A stretch of 64,000 nucleotides of DNA from Monosporascus cannonballus (Eukaryota > Ascomycota > Sordariomycetes > Xylariales). The first letter of the stretch is position 1, and every line of letters starts with the position of its first letter. The stretch spans positions 62,001 to 126,000 of the forward strand of contig QJNS01000702.1 in the NCBI GenBank assembly GCA_004154925.1, in the 5' to 3' direction. Shown here one piece after another: positions 62,701 to 64,000 of this stretch. The position numbers and the translations under genes were made by a program. The notes beneath the pieces were generated by a model. That model worked only from the letters and a program-made list of their open reading frames with translations. It made no database searches and was not told where the DNA came from.

Positions 62701-64000
62701 TATCCTACAACTTTTTTATAAGTAACTTTTTCTTAAGTTTTTCGAGTTTATCGATCTTTATTTGCGTTTTTATATTTAATGCGTTAAGCTGCTGCATTTG
62801 TTATTATTATCGGCATATTGTTCCTTTAAGTCGTATTTGTTACTTTTAATTTTGCCCTAATTCCTTTTCTTATCGAGTAAATTGTTCCTTTATATTTTTA
62901 ACTGTATCTTATTATATGTCGTTTTAACTAATGTTTTAAAGCTTTTTTGTAAATTAACGTATTTTTTCCTTAATGGTCGTTTTGGAGTAAGGGTTTATAA
63001 TAAAAGCCTATTAAAAATAAAAATCTATAATAGTTCTTTGGTAGTATTTTTCCACTGTATGCTAAATTAACTCCTTTTTCGTTTGGTGCTTATACCATTA
63101 AAAATAACAGAAAAAGTTTTCCTGCAGGCATTGCTTTTCTTCGAGCCAACTTTTTGCTTCGGTCAGTTACTAAACATTTTCTGGGGTTATGGATCGAAAA
63201 TATCGATACTATTATTTATCGTTTTTATTATCTCCGGTACTGTTAAAAAAGTCGAATCCTTTATAATACATGCCGGTAATCCATTTATAAAAGTATTATT
63301 TCTATTTTTTATAATTAAGACATTCTCGTCGTCGACAGTATATAATATACATTTTGCTGTATCGATTAAAGGTTCTGGGATAAACTTTTTCTATTTAATT
63401 CTAATCCTTACGTAACTATCTTTATAATGCTTTTTGTTATATTCGCAATACTTATTAGGCCAGCCTTTTGGATTTTCGTATTCCCTTTTGGATTTTCGTA
63501 TTCCCTTTTGGACTTTCCGCCACAAGGAACCTGATATATATTTAGGTTAAATTACGTCAATAGATTTATTTTCGTTCTTGTAATTTTCTCTGAATTATCC
63601 CTCGGGTACAGGTTTCTAATTATCCTAACTGGGCTTCTTAGACGCTTTGTACCACGATACCTTGTGTCCCATTTTGTTGTAATTGAAGTATTTGGCCTGA
63701 CTTTAATCCTTTTTATGAGTGGCTCCTAGTTCTATAGGCCTTAGTTTCGTGCCGTAAAAAGTGTTGTTACGTCGAGAAATGCCGGTGTTAGCCGTATATC
63801 GGAGTTTGTTATTATTTTTCCCTTTGGTACCTTTGGTATATTAGGCGTATTATTAATCGTTAATCTTAACTGCTATAACGATAGAATCTGACAAATAATT
63901 ACGCCGATCGAGCATTAAAAAAACATTTTTTATATTCTTTTGTCTAAATTTATCGAAAAACTTGGCTATTAATAATTTTATTTCTAATTTAGCTCACAGG
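62701..64000 (-). pseudogene. gag relic of chromovirus E (partial)
   Basis: The zinc knuckle at 63690-63649 reads YFNYNKMGHKVSWY, C-X2-C-X4-H-X4-C with all three Cys as Tyr and the His intact. Nearer pol, 63090-63350 holds the family block with VDDENVLIIKN. A plus-strand frame of 110 codons at 63083-63415 is a shadow of this. A 17-bp unit ttttggattttcgtattccc is tandemly repeated at about 63468-63505. The start of gag is outside the window. Confidence 0.78.

Larger units (their letters stand above)
58258..64000 (-). mobile_element. Chromovirus E, partial (3' LTR to gag), leaves the window
   Basis: Minus-strand element collinear with A (58.7-63.4 kb here against 19.6-24.3 kb) and then with 38.9-39.5 kb. 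It begins with its 3' LTR at 58258; the 5' LTR is beyond 64000. It is the least RIP-mutated copy, so it gives the clearest reading of chromodomain, protease, zinc knuckle and antisense ORF. The left flank is ctaaa. Confidence 0.9.

Noticed and set aside
63083..63415. Plus-strand frame of 110 codons
   Set aside because: It is antisense to the gag block of element E (VDDEN region) that is conserved on the minus strand in A and F. There is no motif on the plus strand and it is hydrophobic in the way typical of a shadow of a Lys/Asn-rich protein.

Overview
The window looks like a block of heterochromatin from a filamentous ascomycete (Pezizomycotina). Three things point there: a HET-domain gene with a typical short fungal intron, several chromodomain Ty3/gypsy elements (chromoviruses), and a strong RIP signature (repeat-induced point mutation, C to T mostly at CpA). 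RIP shows as Trp, Gln and Arg codons turned into stops, Cys and His codons turned into Tyr, few CA/TG dinucleotides, and CpG that is kept. No species can be named from this.

Layout. (1) 1-2844: the 5' part of a minus-strand chromovirus (D) that leaves the window on the left. (2) 3239-12045: a solo LTR of the same family, flanked by TATAT on both sides and split by an 8.4-kb hAT-like DNA transposon (3473-11895). (3) 12.05-16.17 kb: the only unmutated island, with one intact gene, a two-exon HET-domain protein on the minus strand. (4) 16.3-19.2 kb: AT-rich DNA without recognisable genes. (5) 19194-40635: a three-level nest. Chromovirus A (minus) is split by gypsy element B (minus, 24297-38900), which is split by chromovirus C (plus, 31103-38354). 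A has matching TATAG duplications at its ends and C has TTTAA. (6) 40.6-46.8 kb: AT-rich, gene-free. (7) 46827-53363: chromovirus F (plus), duplication ATATC/ATATT. (8) 53.4-56.2 kb: AT-rich, gene-free. (9) 56186-about 58084: truncated element G (plus; LTR and gag only). (10) 58258-64000: chromovirus E (minus), leaving the window on the right.

The most interesting signal is an extra gene in all four chromoviruses whose 3' ends lie in the window (A, C, E, F). Between the chromodomain at the end of pol and the 3' LTR, each carries the remains of an ORF of about 145-160 codons on the strand opposite to gag-pol. It starts about 160-185 bp inside the 3' LTR, opens with a zinc-cluster signature C-X2-C-X6-C-X8/9-C-X2-C-X6/7-C, continues into a charged Leu/Arg/Lys-rich segment that looks like a coiled coil, and ends tail-to-tail over the pol stop codon. 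In A and F all six cysteine positions are now Tyr codons; in E four cysteines survive. An antisense-encoded Zn2Cys6-like protein built into fungal chromoviruses is the candidate undescribed system here.

All element coding regions are dead. Their coordinates outside LTRs, terminal repeats and the four antisense ORFs are approximate, because they were read by eye through many stops and indels.
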